Positions 15,255-24,473 are shown, numbered from the stretch's first letter. The stretch is DNA of 27,426 bases from an uncultured Negativicutes bacterium (GCA_937926555.1 CALAZX010000223.1:1-27426); one strand, 5' to 3'. Numbers and translations are program-made. Notes: a model not told the origin generated them from the letters alone.

Positions 15255-17816
15255 ATGTATATACTTTATAACTTATTGGGATTGCTGGTGTTTGTCCTTC
15301 TGGTCATCCCCTATTATCTTTATCGGCTGGTGCGGGAGAAAGGGTTCACCACCCGCCTGCGGCAGAGTCTGGGACTGGTGCGGCGCTCGGAGATCGAGGC
15401 TGTCATCAACAGCAACTGCGTGTGGATCCACGGCGCCTCTGTAGGCGAGATCGTGGCCACCAGCCCCCTGGTGAAAGAGATCAAACGCATGATGCCGGAA
15501 CGGAAGGTCCTGGTATCCGCCTTCACTGTGGGCGGCTACAACATGGCCCGGCAGATCATCCCGGAAGCGGATGCCATCATCTACTTCCCCCTGGACCTGC
15601 CCTTCGTGTCCTCCTCCATCGTGCGGCGGATCCATCCCGGCGTATTCATGCCGGTTGAGACGGAGCTGTGGCCCAATTTCCTGCGGGCCATCCGCAAGCG
15701 CCACATCCCCGTGATGATGGTGAACGGACGTATCTCCGAGAAATCCGTGAAGAACTACCGGTACCTGTTCGGCATCTGGAAAGACATGCTGCGGACGGTG
15801 AGCCGTTTCTGCATGCAGTCCCATATCGATGCCGACTACATCACTCATCTGGGCGCGGATCCGGAGAAGATCTTTGTCACCGGCAACACGAAATTCGACC
15901 AGACCTACGCGGAGGTCACTCCCGGGGATCTGGAGACCTACAAGCGGGAACTGGGCCTGGAGAACGCCTTCCCCGTAGTGGTGGCGGGTTCCACCCATCC
16001 CAGCGAGGAGGAGGCCGTACTGGAGGCCTTCACCATGCTCCGGAAGGAGTATCCGGAAGCGCGGCTCATCATCGCGCCCCGCAAACCTTCCCGGGCTGAC
16101 GAGATCAGACGGCTGGACAGCAAGTTCGGTTTCGAGACCGGCTTCCGCTCCAAGCTGAAAGAGATGGACGGGAAACGGCCGGAATATCCGGTGCTGATCC
16201 TGGACACCATCGGCGAGCTGGGCCGCATCTACGCGGTAGGCGACGTGGTGTTCATCGGCGGCAGCCTGATGCATCACGGCGGCCACAACGTGCTGGAGCC
16301 GGCGGCTCACGCCAAACCCATCCTGGTGGGCCCCAGCATGGAGAACTTCAAGGACTCCTATTCCTTGCTGAGCAAGGTGGGAGCCTGCCGGATGGTCCCC
16401 AACAGCCACGCCCTGGGCGAGGCCTTCCTGGAGATTATCGGCGACGACAGCCTGCGGCAGAAGATGGGGGAAGCCTCCATCCAGGTGATCCGGGAGAACC
16501 GGGGCGCCGCCATCCGCAGCATCAAATACCTGAAAAACCTGCTGGAACTGGCCTCTGTGCCCCACCAGGAGAAATACAGCGAATATGTGGTGAACACCCG
16601 CAGCTTCAACGACGACGGCGGCGGTGGGCTGAAGCATGGCGACGCTATCGCCCAGTATCTGTTCCATATCGCCCACGCTCCGGAGAAGCCGGCCTTCAGC
16701 TGGCTGCTGCTGGGTATTCTGCGGCTGCTGTCCCTGCTGTACGAGGCCGGCGCCCGCACGTTCCTGTGGCTCTACGAGTCCGGCATCTGGCGTTCCAAGC
16801 GGCTTGACTGCTGCGTGATCTCTATCGGCAACATCACCGTTGGCGGCACCGGCAAGACACCCACCGCGCAGCAGGTGGCCACCATGGTCCGCGACCTGGG
16901 CTACCGGGTGGTGATCCTGAACCGCGGCTACCGTTCCCACTGGGACAAGGAGATGGGCGTGGTCAGCGACGGTAAGAAGATCTATATGACCGCCTATGAG
17001 GCCGGCGACGAGGCCTACCTCATGGCCAAGACCATGCCGGGCATCCCCGTGATCATCGGCAAGAGCCGCGCCGTCACCGGCGAGTACGCGGTGGATAAAT
17101 TCAACGCCGACGTGATCATCATGGACGACGGTTACCAGCACTGGCAGGTGAAACGTGACCTGGACATCGTGCTGATTGATACGCTGAACATGTTCGGCAA
17201 CGATTGCCTCCTGCCCCGCGGTATCCTGCGCGAGCCCCTGAGCCACCTGGACCGCGCGGACATGTTCCTGCTGACCAAGACGGACCAGAGCTCCGTGCTG
17301 GCACGGCAGAACCTGGAGGAGACCATCCGGGAGTACAACACCAAGGCACCCATCGTGGAGAGCATCCACCATGCGGTGAGCTTCGTGGAGATCGCGGACT
17401 GGTACAAGGGCATCCAGACCCAGGAGCTGGACCTGGAGGAGCTCCGTGGCAAGAAAGTCATGGTCTTCTCCGCTATCGGCAACCCCTCCTCCTTCGAGCA
17501 GACCCTTTCCGCCTGCGGCGTGAAGATCATGGAGGCTATCCGGTATCCGGACCACCATGACTACGGCATGCTGGAGATGCAGTACATCGGCGAACGGGCC
17601 ATGGAGCTGGAAGTGGACGCCCTGATCACCACCGGCAAGGACGCGGTGAAGATCCCCACTGAATTCATCTATTTCAACAGGGACATCCCCCTGTATGTGC
17701 TGAATATGAAGATCTGTCTCACGAAAAACGCGGAATGCTTCAAAGAGACTATCGAGAACGCCGTGGTACGTGTGATGGAAGAGAAGAGAAAGAAAACAGG
17801 AGACGAGAGCAAATGA
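15255..17816 (+). CDS. KdtA (WaaA)-LpxK fusion: Kdo transferase plus tetraacyldisaccharide 4'-kinase
   Basis: One 853-residue frame with two enzymes. Residues 1-28 form a membrane anchor. Residues 40-430 are Kdo transferase (GT30): GASVGE with the likely catalytic Glu65, PVETELWPN at 133-141, VTGNTKFD, and GGHNVLEPA near 342-350. A linker of about 60 residues includes a Gly/Asp-rich patch near 451 and a hydrophobic helix resembling the LpxK N-terminal anchor. Residues about 518-853 are LpxK, the kinase that adds the 4'-phosphate: P-loop GGTGKT at 530-535, NRGYRS, and DDGYQHW from 624. No stop or frameshift separates them. LpxK normally acts before KdtA, so the order in the chain is reversed. 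The stop overlaps the kdsB start by 4 bases (ATGA). Confidence 0.94.
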   Translation: MYILYNLLGLLVFVLLVIPYYLYRLVREKGFTTRLRQSLGLVRRSEIEAVINSNCVWIHGASVGEIVATSPLVKEIKRMMPERKVLVSAFTVGGYNMARQIIPEADAIIYFPLDLPFVSSSIVRRIHPGVFMPVETELWPNFLRAIRKRHIPVMMVNGRISEKSVKNYRYLFGIWKDMLRTVSRFCMQSHIDADYITHLGADPEKIFVTGNTKFDQTYAEVTPGDLETYKRELGLENAFPVVVAGSTHPSEEEAVLEAFTMLRKEYPEARLIIAPRKPSRADEIRRLDSKFGFETGFRSKLKEMDGKRPEYPVLILDTIGELGRIYAVGDVVFIGGSLMHHGGHNVLEPAAHAKPILVGPSMENFKDSYSLLSKVGACRMVPNSHALGEAFLEIIGDDSLRQKMGEASIQVIRENRGAAIRSIKYLKNLLELASVPHQEKYSEYVVNTRSFNDDGGGGLKHGDAIAQYLFHIAHAPEKPAFSWLLLGILRLLSLLYEAGARTFLWLYESGIWRSKRLDCCVISIGNITVGGTGKTPTAQQVATMVRDLGYRVVILNRGYRSHWDKEMGVVSDGKKIYMTAYEAGDEAYLMAKTMPGIPVIIGKSRAVTGEYAVDKFNADVIIMDDGYQHWQVKRDLDIVLIDTLNMFGNDCLLPRGILREPLSHLDRADMFLLTKTDQSSVLARQNLEETIREYNTKAPIVESIHHAVSFVEIADWYKGIQTQELDLEELRGKKVMVFSAIGNPSSFEQTLSACGVKIMEAIRYPDHHDYGMLEMQYIGERAMELEVDALITTGKDAVKIPTEFIYFNRDIPLYVLNMKICLTKNAECFKETIENAVVRVMEEKRKKTGDESK

Positions 17817-18541
17817 AGGTAATGTGTGTCATTCCGGCCCGCTACGCATCCACGCGGCTGCCGGGGAAACCCCTGAAACTCATCGTGGGCAAGCCCATGA
17901 TCCAGCATGTGTTCGAACAGGCCAGCCGGGCCCAGCTGCCCGACCAGGTGATCGTGGCCACCGACGACAGCCGTGTCTATGACGCGGTGAAAGGCTTCGG
18001 CGGCAACGCGGTGATGACCCGGGAGGACCATCCCAACGGCACCAGCCGTCTGGCCGAGGTGGCCGAGAAATATCCGGACGTGGACGTGATTGTCAATGTC
18101 CAGGGTGACGAGCCCATGATCCCGCCGGAAGTGATTGACGCCCTGGCGGAAGCTTTCGTGAAAGAGCCGGACCTGAAGATGGCCACCATGAAAGTCCTCA
18201 TGGACGAGGCGGATTACGACAATCCCGCGGCGGTGAAAGTGGTGACGGACAAGGACGGGTACGCGCTGTACTTCTCCCGGAGCCTGATGCCCTATCCCCG
18301 CAACCGGAACGGGTTCTTCAAAGTCTACAAGCATGTGGGCATCTACGCCTACACCCGTGATTTCCTGCTGCAGTACGCCGGCATGGCGCCCACTCCCCTG
18401 GAACAGGTGGAGAGCCTGGAGCAGCTGCGGGTGCTGGAGAACGGCTACCGCATCAAAGTCCTGGAGAGCGATTTCAAAGGTGTCGGCGTGGACACGCCGG
18501 AAGACCTGGCGGCGGTGAACCGTCTGCTGGGCGGCGAATAA
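17813..18541 (+). CDS. kdsB: KdsB, CMP-Kdo synthetase
   Basis: A 242-residue cytidylyltransferase that activates Kdo with CTP to give CMP-Kdo, the donor used by KdtA just upstream. The N-terminus IPARYASTRLPGKPL is the nucleotide-binding signature. TSRLAEVAE, VNVQGDEPMI, and the YFSRSLMPYPR block are family-typical. Length is close to E. coli KdsB (248). The ATG at 17813 overlaps the kdtA-lpxK stop as ATGA, and AGGAG (17798-17802) lies 10 bases upstream; a longer frame from 17735 would extend well into the fusion gene. A 138-base gap with a CGGTCCG/CGGACCG hairpin follows. Confidence 0.95.
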   Translation: MKVMCVIPARYASTRLPGKPLKLIVGKPMIQHVFEQASRAQLPDQVIVATDDSRVYDAVKGFGGNAVMTREDHPNGTSRLAEVAEKYPDVDVIVNVQGDEPMIPPEVIDALAEAFVKEPDLKMATMKVLMDEADYDNPAAVKVVTDKDGYALYFSRSLMPYPRNRNGFFKVYKHVGIYAYTRDFLLQYAGMAPTPLEQVESLEQLRVLENGYRIKVLESDFKGVGVDTPEDLAAVNRLLGGE

Positions 18542-18679
18542 GCTCCGCAATGACTGCGGTCCGTAGCAACTGCGGACCGGAAAAGACTGTGGCCCGGCGG
18601 CAGATTCCCCGCTTTCCGGCGGGAAAGAGATGTCACCGGAACACGGAGCGAAGACTGTAATTTATCAGGAGGATTTATT

Positions 18680-19498
18680 ATGCATATCGTCAAAGTTGGT
18701 TCCTATGAAGTGGGCCAGGGCAGACCGCTGGTCCTGCTGGCAGGCCCTTGTGTGCTGGAAGGCTATGAGCGCAGCCTGGCCATCGGCAAAGAAGTGAAAC
18801 GGATCACCGACAAACTGGGAATCCCCTATGTTTTCAAAGCATCCTACGACAAAGCCAACCGCTCTTCCTATGACTCCTTCCGGGGTCCCGGACTGGAAGA
18901 GGGCCTGAAACAGCTGGCCGCCATCAAGAAAGAGCTGGGCGTGCCCGTTGTCAGCGATGTCCATGAGACCGCCCAGGTGGAGAAGGCCGCAGAGGTGCTG
19001 GACATCATCCAGATTCCCGCGTTCCTGTGCCGTCAGACCGACCTGGTCAATGCCGCAGGCAAGACCGGCAAGGCTGTCAATGTGAAGAAGGGCCAGTTCC
19101 TGGCTCCCTGGGATATGAAGAACGTGATCTCCAAACTGGAGGCCACCGGCAACCAGAACATCATGCTCACCGAGCGCGGCGCAAGCTTCGGCTACAACAC
19201 GCTGGTCACCGACATGCGCGGTCTGGCCATCATGCGCGAGCTGGGCTATCCCGTGGTGATGGACGCCACCCACAGCGTGCAGATCCCCGGCGGCAAAGGT
19301 ACCAGCAGCGGCGGCCAGAGCCAGTACGTGCCCCATATGGCGAGAGCCGCGGCGGCAGTAGGCATCGACGCCCTGTTTCTGGAAGTGCACGACAATCCGG
19401 CGGAAGCTCTTTCCGACGGTCCCAACATGGTACGTCTGGACCAGCTGGAGAAGCTGCTCACCGACGTGCTGGCTATCGACAAGATCGTACGGGGCTGA
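18680..19498 (+). CDS. kdsA: KdsA, Kdo-8-phosphate synthase (metal-dependent type)
   Basis: A 272-residue TIM-barrel enzyme that condenses phosphoenolpyruvate with arabinose 5-phosphate to Kdo-8-phosphate. Family motifs include FKASYDKANRSS, LAPWDMKN and THSVQIPG. The N-terminal AGPC (Cys24), with DATHS, LEVHDNP and LSDGPN, matches the Cys, His, Glu and Asp set of metal-dependent KdsA as in Aquifex; the E. coli type lacks this Cys. CAGGAGG (18666-18672) lies 7 bases before the ATG, a strong ribosome site. The 159 bases to kdsD hold no gene that I can support; a possible -10 (TAAAAT, 19625-19630) lacks a -35. Confidence 0.95.
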   Translation: MHIVKVGSYEVGQGRPLVLLAGPCVLEGYERSLAIGKEVKRITDKLGIPYVFKASYDKANRSSYDSFRGPGLEEGLKQLAAIKKELGVPVVSDVHETAQVEKAAEVLDIIQIPAFLCRQTDLVNAAGKTGKAVNVKKGQFLAPWDMKNVISKLEATGNQNIMLTERGASFGYNTLVTDMRGLAIMRELGYPVVMDATHSVQIPGGKGTSSGGQSQYVPHMARAAAAVGIDALFLEVHDNPAEALSDGPNMVRLDQLEKLLTDVLAIDKIVRG

Positions 19499-19657
19499 GG
19501 CTCCGTGTCCCCGGGCTCATCCAGCCGGTTCCCGGTCCCGTGTCCCTGACAGAGGGCGCCCCACTGAAGGGCGGTAGAACGGATGGCAGAGGGAAGGGCA
19601 GGATGTCCTGAGGGGCAGACACCATAAAATACACACGAGTGAAAGGATGTTACGTAG

Positions 19658-20632
19658 ATGACGGAGATGGAAACCAACGCACAAAAAGTTCTGCGGATGG
19701 AAGCGGAAGCTATCATGGATCTGATTCCCCGGGTGGATGCCCATTTTGACGCCGCAGTGGAGATGATTCTGGCCTGTCAGGGCCGAGTGGTGATGACCGG
19801 CATGGGAAAATCCGGCATCATCGCCCATAAGATCGCGGCCACACTGGCCAGCACGGGTACCCCGGCGATCTACCTGCACCCGGCGGAAGGTATCCACGGC
19901 GACCTGGGCATGGTCACCGGCGCGGACGTGGTCATCGCCCTGTCCAACAGCGGCGAGACCGGTGAAGTGCTGAACATCCTGCCGTCTCTGCGCCGGATCG
20001 GCGCCAAGCTCATCGCCATGGTGGGCAAAGCCGACTCCACCCTGGCGGAGAACTCCGACGTGGTCCTGGACGTAGGCGTGAAGAAGGAGGCCTGCCCCCT
20101 GGGACTGGCCCCCACCTCCAGCACCACCGCCGCCCTGGCCTTCGGCGACGCCCTGGCCATGGCGCTGATGGGGAAACGTCATTTCACCTCCAACCAGTTC
20201 GCTGTGTTCCATCCCGGCGGAAGCCTGGGCCGGAAACTGCTGCTCACCGTGGCGGACATCATGCACAGCGACGACGAGAATCCGCTGGTATGCGGCGAGG
20301 CCACTGTCCAGGAGGCGCTGTTCGTGATCACGGACAAGGGCCTGGGCGCCGTGTCCGTTGTGGACGGGGACAAGAAGATGATCGGTCTGCTGACAGACGG
20401 CGATATCCGCCGTGGCCTGTCCAAGGGCGTGGATTTCCTGAACCGCCCGGTGACCGAGCTGATGACCCGGTCCCCCAAATCCATCACCGGCGACAAGCTG
20501 GCGGCGGAAGCGCTGCATCTGATGGAGAGCAACAAACCGAAACCCATCACCGTGCTGCCTGTGGTAGACGGGGAGAACCATGTGGTGGGACTGCTGCACA
20601 TGACCGACCTGGTACGCCAGGGCGTGGTGTGA
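19658..20632 (+). CDS. kdsD: KdsD/KpsF, arabinose 5-phosphate isomerase
   Basis: A 324-residue protein that converts ribulose 5-phosphate to arabinose 5-phosphate, the substrate of KdsA. It has an N-terminal SIS sugar-isomerase domain (about 30-170; GMGKSG at 48-53, SNSGETGE, FHPGGSLG) and two CBS domains (about 200-324), the usual arrangement of this family. Its position between kdsA and kdsC supports the Kdo role; the paralogue GutQ makes the same compound, so the symbol follows context. GAAAGGA lies about 10 bases before the ATG. A GC-rich hairpin (20671-20690) lies in the gap to kdsC. Confidence 0.94.
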   Translation: MTEMETNAQKVLRMEAEAIMDLIPRVDAHFDAAVEMILACQGRVVMTGMGKSGIIAHKIAATLASTGTPAIYLHPAEGIHGDLGMVTGADVVIALSNSGETGEVLNILPSLRRIGAKLIAMVGKADSTLAENSDVVLDVGVKKEACPLGLAPTSSTTAALAFGDALAMALMGKRHFTSNQFAVFHPGGSLGRKLLLTVADIMHSDDENPLVCGEATVQEALFVITDKGLGAVSVVDGDKKMIGLLTDGDIRRGLSKGVDFLNRPVTELMTRSPKSITGDKLAAEALHLMESNKPKPITVLPVVDGENHVVGLLHMTDLVRQGVV

Positions 20633-20670
20633 GCGGACATTACGGACTGACTGATGAGAAAACGGCCTGG

Positions 20671-20690
20671 GCCCCTCCTGCGGGAGGGGC
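20671..20690 (+). other. hairpin between kdsD and kdsC
   Basis: GCCCCTCC (20671-20678) and GGAGGGGC (20683-20690) form a perfect 8-bp stem with a 4-base loop. No T-run follows, so it is more likely an mRNA processing or stability structure inside the operon than a terminator. Confidence 0.45.
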
Positions 20691-20752
20691 GGCGGGCATG
20701 ATGATACAGAATGATAAGAGGTGGATCCCGCCGCAAGGGGGATGACACCGGA

Positions 20753-21331
20753 ATGGCGGGAAGAATCATGGATAAGGAACAGCAGATGGCGATCCTCAAC
20801 AACAAAGCCGCATCTATCCGTCTGGTCGCTTTGGACGTGGACGGCGTCCTGACGGATGGATGTATTCATATGGGCAATGAGCGGGAGGCTTTCAAGAGCT
20901 TCTTCGCCAAGGACGGCCTGGCGATCAGCCTGGCCCTCCGGTCCGGCATCACCGTGGCCATCATCACCGGCCGCTGCAGCAGCATCCTCCAGCGGAGGAT
21001 GGCGGAGCTGGGCGTGCGGGAGATCAGCGAGGGCGTGAAGGACAAAGGCGAGGCCATCCGCAAGCTGGCGAAGAAGTACGATATGGGCCTGGACGAGATC
21101 GCCTTCATGGGCGACGACCTGAACGACCTGCCGGCCCTGGTGCAGGCGGGACTGTCCGCTGCACCTGCCGACGCGGTGCCCGAGGTGCGGGAGAGAGCCG
21201 CTTTGGTCACCGTTGCTCCCGGAGGACGGGGCGCCGTGCGGGAGCTGCTGGAACTGATTCTCAAAGCCAGAGACATGTGGGATCTCAGGATCCGTGAATA
21301 CTTGGAAGCAGGACAAGGAGATAGACAATAA
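20753..21331 (+). CDS. kdsC: KdsC, Kdo-8-phosphate phosphatase
   Basis: A 192-residue HAD-family phosphatase without a cap domain, acting as a tetramer to remove the phosphate of Kdo-8-phosphate before KdsB acts. The nucleophile motif is LDVDGVLTDG (Asp28, Asp30). ITGR, then KGEAI with its Lys, and MGDDLNDLP give the other HAD motifs, and GGRGAVRE near the C-terminus is typical of KdsC. The start is uncertain: ATG 20753 follows AAGGGGGA (20735-20742) by 10 bases; 20768 and 20786 are also possible. The stop overlaps the next start by one base (TAATG). Confidence 0.92.
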   Translation: MAGRIMDKEQQMAILNNKAASIRLVALDVDGVLTDGCIHMGNEREAFKSFFAKDGLAISLALRSGITVAIITGRCSSILQRRMAELGVREISEGVKDKGEAIRKLAKKYDMGLDEIAFMGDDLNDLPALVQAGLSAAPADAVPEVRERAALVTVAPGGRGAVRELLELILKARDMWDLRIREYLEAGQGDRQ

Positions 21332-22341
21332 TGTTATACACCGTACTGAAAACCATGAGCTGGGTGGCATCCCATATGCCCTACAAGCTCCTAGTCAAGG
21401 TCGGCACCGGCATGGGACATCTGTACTGGCGGATCGCCAAGAAACAGCGTGTCCGGGCGGAGAAGAACATCCGGGAGCGGCTGGGCTATGACGAGACGCA
21501 GGCGAAAGAGACTATCAAACGGCTCTTCGTCAACCTGGGCATCACTTTCATGGAGATGCTCTACATGCCGGCACTGAACAAGGACAATATCCGGGGCCTG
21601 GTGACCTACGACCGGCCGGAGGTCCTCTGGGAGTGCCTCAACAAGAAGAAGGGCGTCATCATGCTGGCCTGCCACATGGACAACTGGGAATGGCTGGGCG
21701 CTTCCTTGGCGCTGAACGGCTTCCCCATCAGCGCAGTGGAGAAACCGCAGCCCAACCGTGTCTACTCCGATTTCATGAATGAGCTCCGCCGGGGCGCCGG
21801 CCAGGAGATTTTCGCACGGGGCACCAGCGAGATCCTGGGCTGTGTGCGGGCAATCCGCAAAGGCCGCATGCTGGGTCTGATCGCGGACCAGGACGGCGGC
21901 TATGACGGCGTGTTCGTGCCTTTCCTGGGCAAGATGGCCTCCACCCCCGCGGGTCCGGCCTATTTCGCCCGGAAATTCAAAGCTCCCTGCATCCCGATCT
22001 ACATCGTGCGCAAACCTGACGGCTACGGCCACCAGGTGCTGGTGCAGGACCCCTTCTACTACGAGGACACCGGGGACCGGGAGCGGGATGACTACAACCT
22101 GACCCTGAAGATGACCCGGAGCGTGGAGGAGATCATCCGCAAGTATCCGGACAACTGGCTCTGGTTCCAGCACCGCTGGAACACCCCTTACGAGGAGGCC
22201 ATGGAACGCCGGGCGGAGAAAGAGAAGGCCGCCGCTGAGCGGGCTGCGGAAAAGTCTGGCGCGGACGGCGGAAACGTGATAGAATCTTGCAAAGAATCCA
22301 ATTCCGAGAAAAAGACCGGAGGAGAGGACCATGAGAAATAA
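21331..22341 (+). CDS. lpxL: lipid A secondary acyltransferase, LpxL/HtrB family (copy 2)
   Basis: A 336-residue LpxL/HtrB family protein, longer than copy 1 because of a Glu/Ala/Lys-rich tail (about 290-336). The catalytic motif appears as HMDNWE (His115 to Glu120). DQDGGYDG and TPAGPAYFARK, then W-FQHRWN, match the family. It lies among Kdo and Lpt genes, so it may act after Kdo addition and before export. Identity of the acyl chain or position cannot be told. Start and stop are both shared with neighbours: one base with kdsC and 11 with lptC. The charged tail covers the lptC ribosome site (GGAGGAGAGG, 22319-22328), so the tail may partly exist to carry that signal. Confidence 0.9.
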   Translation: MLYTVLKTMSWVASHMPYKLLVKVGTGMGHLYWRIAKKQRVRAEKNIRERLGYDETQAKETIKRLFVNLGITFMEMLYMPALNKDNIRGLVTYDRPEVLWECLNKKKGVIMLACHMDNWEWLGASLALNGFPISAVEKPQPNRVYSDFMNELRRGAGQEIFARGTSEILGCVRAIRKGRMLGLIADQDGGYDGVFVPFLGKMASTPAGPAYFARKFKAPCIPIYIVRKPDGYGHQVLVQDPFYYEDTGDRERDDYNLTLKMTRSVEEIIRKYPDNWLWFQHRWNTPYEEAMERRAEKEKAAAERAAEKSGADGGNVIESCKESNSEKKTGGEDHEK

Positions 22342-22891
22342 GAAGGCCGTGACGGCGATTGTCGCCGGTGTTGTGGCCCTGGGCCTGGTATTCGCCTGGC
22401 TCTACTGGGGCAGCACCGTGCCGGCCCCCACAGGGGACAAGAAACCCCCGGTGGGCGTGCGGGCGGCTGTCCATAACACCACCCTGACCCAGAAAGAGGG
22501 CGGCAAAGTCCTCTGGGAGCTGAAGGTGGGCGAGGCCCTGCAGACCGACAGTGAGACGGTGGACGTGAAGGACCTGGACGGCGTGGTCTACCTGAAGAAC
22601 GGAGACAAGATGATGGTCCGTTCCGGCGGCGGCAAGATCCTGGTGAAGGAGAACCGCTTCGCCCTGGATGACGGCGTCACCGTGCGGCTGGAGAACGGCG
22701 GCTCCCTGAAAGCCCGGGAAGTGTCCTGGGAGCAGGAGGGGGACCGGCTGGTGGCCTCCGGCGATGTCCGGGTGGTGAAGGATGACCTGCTGGCGACGGC
22801 GGGAGAGATCATCACATCCAGCAAGCTGGACCATTTCAAGATGAAAGAGAACGCATACCTGGAGAGAGGTGGAAAGCATGAAGAACTTTAA
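22331..22891 (+). CDS. lptC: LptC, LPS transport bitopic protein
   Basis: A 186-residue protein with one N-terminal membrane span (about 6-27) and a periplasmic domain with OstA-like beta-jellyroll fold. In E. coli LptC receives LPS from LptB2FG and passes it to LptA. The beta-rich periplasmic part has the repeated strand pattern of the family (GVVYLKNGDKMMVRS, RLENGGSLKAREVSW), and length matches E. coli LptC (191). It overlaps the upstream acyltransferase by 11 bases and lptA by 14 bases, so translation is tightly coupled. Confidence 0.9.
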   Translation: MRNKKAVTAIVAGVVALGLVFAWLYWGSTVPAPTGDKKPPVGVRAAVHNTTLTQKEGGKVLWELKVGEALQTDSETVDVKDLDGVVYLKNGDKMMVRSGGGKILVKENRFALDDGVTVRLENGGSLKAREVSWEQEGDRLVASGDVRVVKDDLLATAGEIITSSKLDHFKMKENAYLERGGKHEEL

Positions 22892-23747
22892 GACAGGCCG
22901 GAAACTCCTGGCGGGCGCCACGGTGGCCACGGCCCTGATTTTCGCCATGAGCGGCGGCACGCTGCTGGCGCAGAACGCACCGTTCAGCGTCAACGCGGAT
23001 ACCATTGAATACGACATGAACTCCGGCGCCGGCAAAGCTACCGGCACGGTGGTGCTGCAGCAGGACGGCGGCAAGATCTCTGCCAGGGGCGGCGGCGTTT
23101 TCAACAGCAAGAACAAGACGGCCCATCTCTACGGCGGCGTGACCGGCGTGAAGGGCGACCAGCGCATCGAAAGCCGTGAGCTGGTGATGCATAACGAGAA
23201 TTTCGTGTCCGCCATCGGGGACGCGCGGATCACCAAGGGTGACAAGACCCTGGCCGCACCCCAGGTGGATTACCACGAGGATACACAGACCGCACGGACT
23301 TCCGGCGGCAGCGCGCGGCTCAGCGCCACGGACGGCAGCTGGATCACCGCAGGGACAATCTCCTATGACGCCCGGACAGGCCTGGTGGAAGCCGACGGCG
23401 GCGTGAAACTGGCCAGTCCTCCCCGGAATCTGACGGGTTCCGGCGACCGGGCCATCTACGAGACGAAAGACGGCGGGACCGTGGAACTGATCGGCAACGC
23501 CATCGCCACCCAGAACGGCAACACCGTGTCCGGGCAGCGGTTGCGCCTGAACAACGCGGGCGGCACCACCTCCGCACAGGGCAACGTGAAACTGGTCTAC
23601 TTCCCGAAAGAGAAGGCGCTGGACGGACGGGCCTTCGGACAGGGGGCGAAAATGGTGGCCAACAATGACGGACACCGCGCCGGCGGCAAGACGGTCATCG
23701 ACCGTGCCCGGGAAGACGGAGCGAAAGTGGAGGTTGACAGAGCTTGA
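22878..23747 (+). CDS. lptA: LptA, periplasmic LPS-transport bridge protein (long form)
   Basis: A 289-residue OstA/LptA protein, which forms a beta-jellyroll filament carrying LPS through the periplasm. A signal peptide (about 1-34, ending LLAQ) precedes the family start FSVNADTIEYD, followed by repeated strand pairs such as GKATGTVVLQQ and KTAHLYGGV. It is about 100 residues longer than E. coli LptA (185), with a second set of OstA-like repeats (from about 170, DARTGLVEADGGV). One chain may therefore span more of the periplasm. The ATG at 22878 is chosen because GGAGAGAGG (22861-22869) lies 8 bases away. Its stop overlaps the lptB start. Confidence 0.9.
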   Translation: MKNFKTGRKLLAGATVATALIFAMSGGTLLAQNAPFSVNADTIEYDMNSGAGKATGTVVLQQDGGKISARGGGVFNSKNKTAHLYGGVTGVKGDQRIESRELVMHNENFVSAIGDARITKGDKTLAAPQVDYHEDTQTARTSGGSARLSATDGSWITAGTISYDARTGLVEADGGVKLASPPRNLTGSGDRAIYETKDGGTVELIGNAIATQNGNTVSGQRLRLNNAGGTTSAQGNVKLVYFPKEKALDGRAFGQGAKMVANNDGHRAGGKTVIDRAREDGAKVEVDRA

Positions 23748-24463
23748 TTATCGAAACGAAGAATCTGGTAAAATCATATGGCGGCAGGAAGGTTGTCAAT
23801 GACGTGAGCCTTTCCATGGAGCAGGGGACCATTGTGGGTCTTCTGGGGCCCAACGGCGCCGGCAAGACCACCACTTTCTACATGATCGTGGGCATCGCCA
23901 AACCCGACGAGGGCACGGTGCTGCTGGACGGCAAGGATATCAGCCGGCTGTCCATGTGCGACCGTTCCCATCTGGGCATCGGCTATCTGCCCCAGGAGGC
24001 CTCCATCTTCCGCAAGATGACCGTGGAGGACAACATCCGGGCCATCCTGGAGACCACCGACCTGACCCATGAGAAGCAGGAGGCGCGGCTGGAGGAGCTC
24101 ATCGACGAGTTCCGCATCGGCCATATCCGCAAGAGCCTGGGCACCGCCCTTTCCGGCGGCGAGCGCCGGCGTGTGGAGATTGCCAGGGCTCTGGCCATCG
24201 ACCCGGCCTTCATCCTGCTGGATGAGCCTTTCGCTGGTATCGACCCTATCGCCGTGGCGGATATCCAGGGCATGATCGCCCATCTGGCACAGCGTGGCAT
24301 CGGCATCCTGATCACGGACCATAACGTCCGCGAGACACTGAGCATCGTGGACAAGGCATATATCCTGGCCAGCGGCAAGGTGCTGCTCCACGGCGACAGC
24401 GAGAGCATCGCCAACGACCCTGTAGCCCGGAAGTACTATCTGGGCGAGAACTTCAAGATGTAG
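23744..24463 (+). CDS. lptB: LptB, LPS-transport ATPase
   Basis: A 239-residue cytoplasmic ABC ATPase that powers LPS extraction with LptF/G. The Walker A GPNGAGKTT starts at 35, followed by YLPQEASIFRKMTVEDN, the signature LSGGERRRVEIARAL, the Walker B LLDEPFAGIDP, and ITDHNVRET, all typical of LptB and close in length to E. coli LptB (241). It starts with TTG at 23744, overlapping the lptA stop as TTGA; GTGGAGGT (23727-23734) lies 9 bases upstream, which fixes the start. lptF/G follows after 10 bases. Confidence 0.96.
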   Translation: MIIETKNLVKSYGGRKVVNDVSLSMEQGTIVGLLGPNGAGKTTTFYMIVGIAKPDEGTVLLDGKDISRLSMCDRSHLGIGYLPQEASIFRKMTVEDNIRAILETTDLTHEKQEARLEELIDEFRIGHIRKSLGTALSGGERRRVEIARALAIDPAFILLDEPFAGIDPIAVADIQGMIAHLAQRGIGILITDHNVRETLSIVDKAYILASGKVLLHGDSESIANDPVARKYYLGENFKM

Positions 24464-24473
24464 GAGGAAGAAG

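Noticed and set aside
15273..17558. A 761-codon minus-strand frame opposite the kdtA-lpxK fusion
   Set aside because: Same codon-bias effect; His/Gln-rich composition and no family signatures, while the plus strand encodes two complete enzymes.
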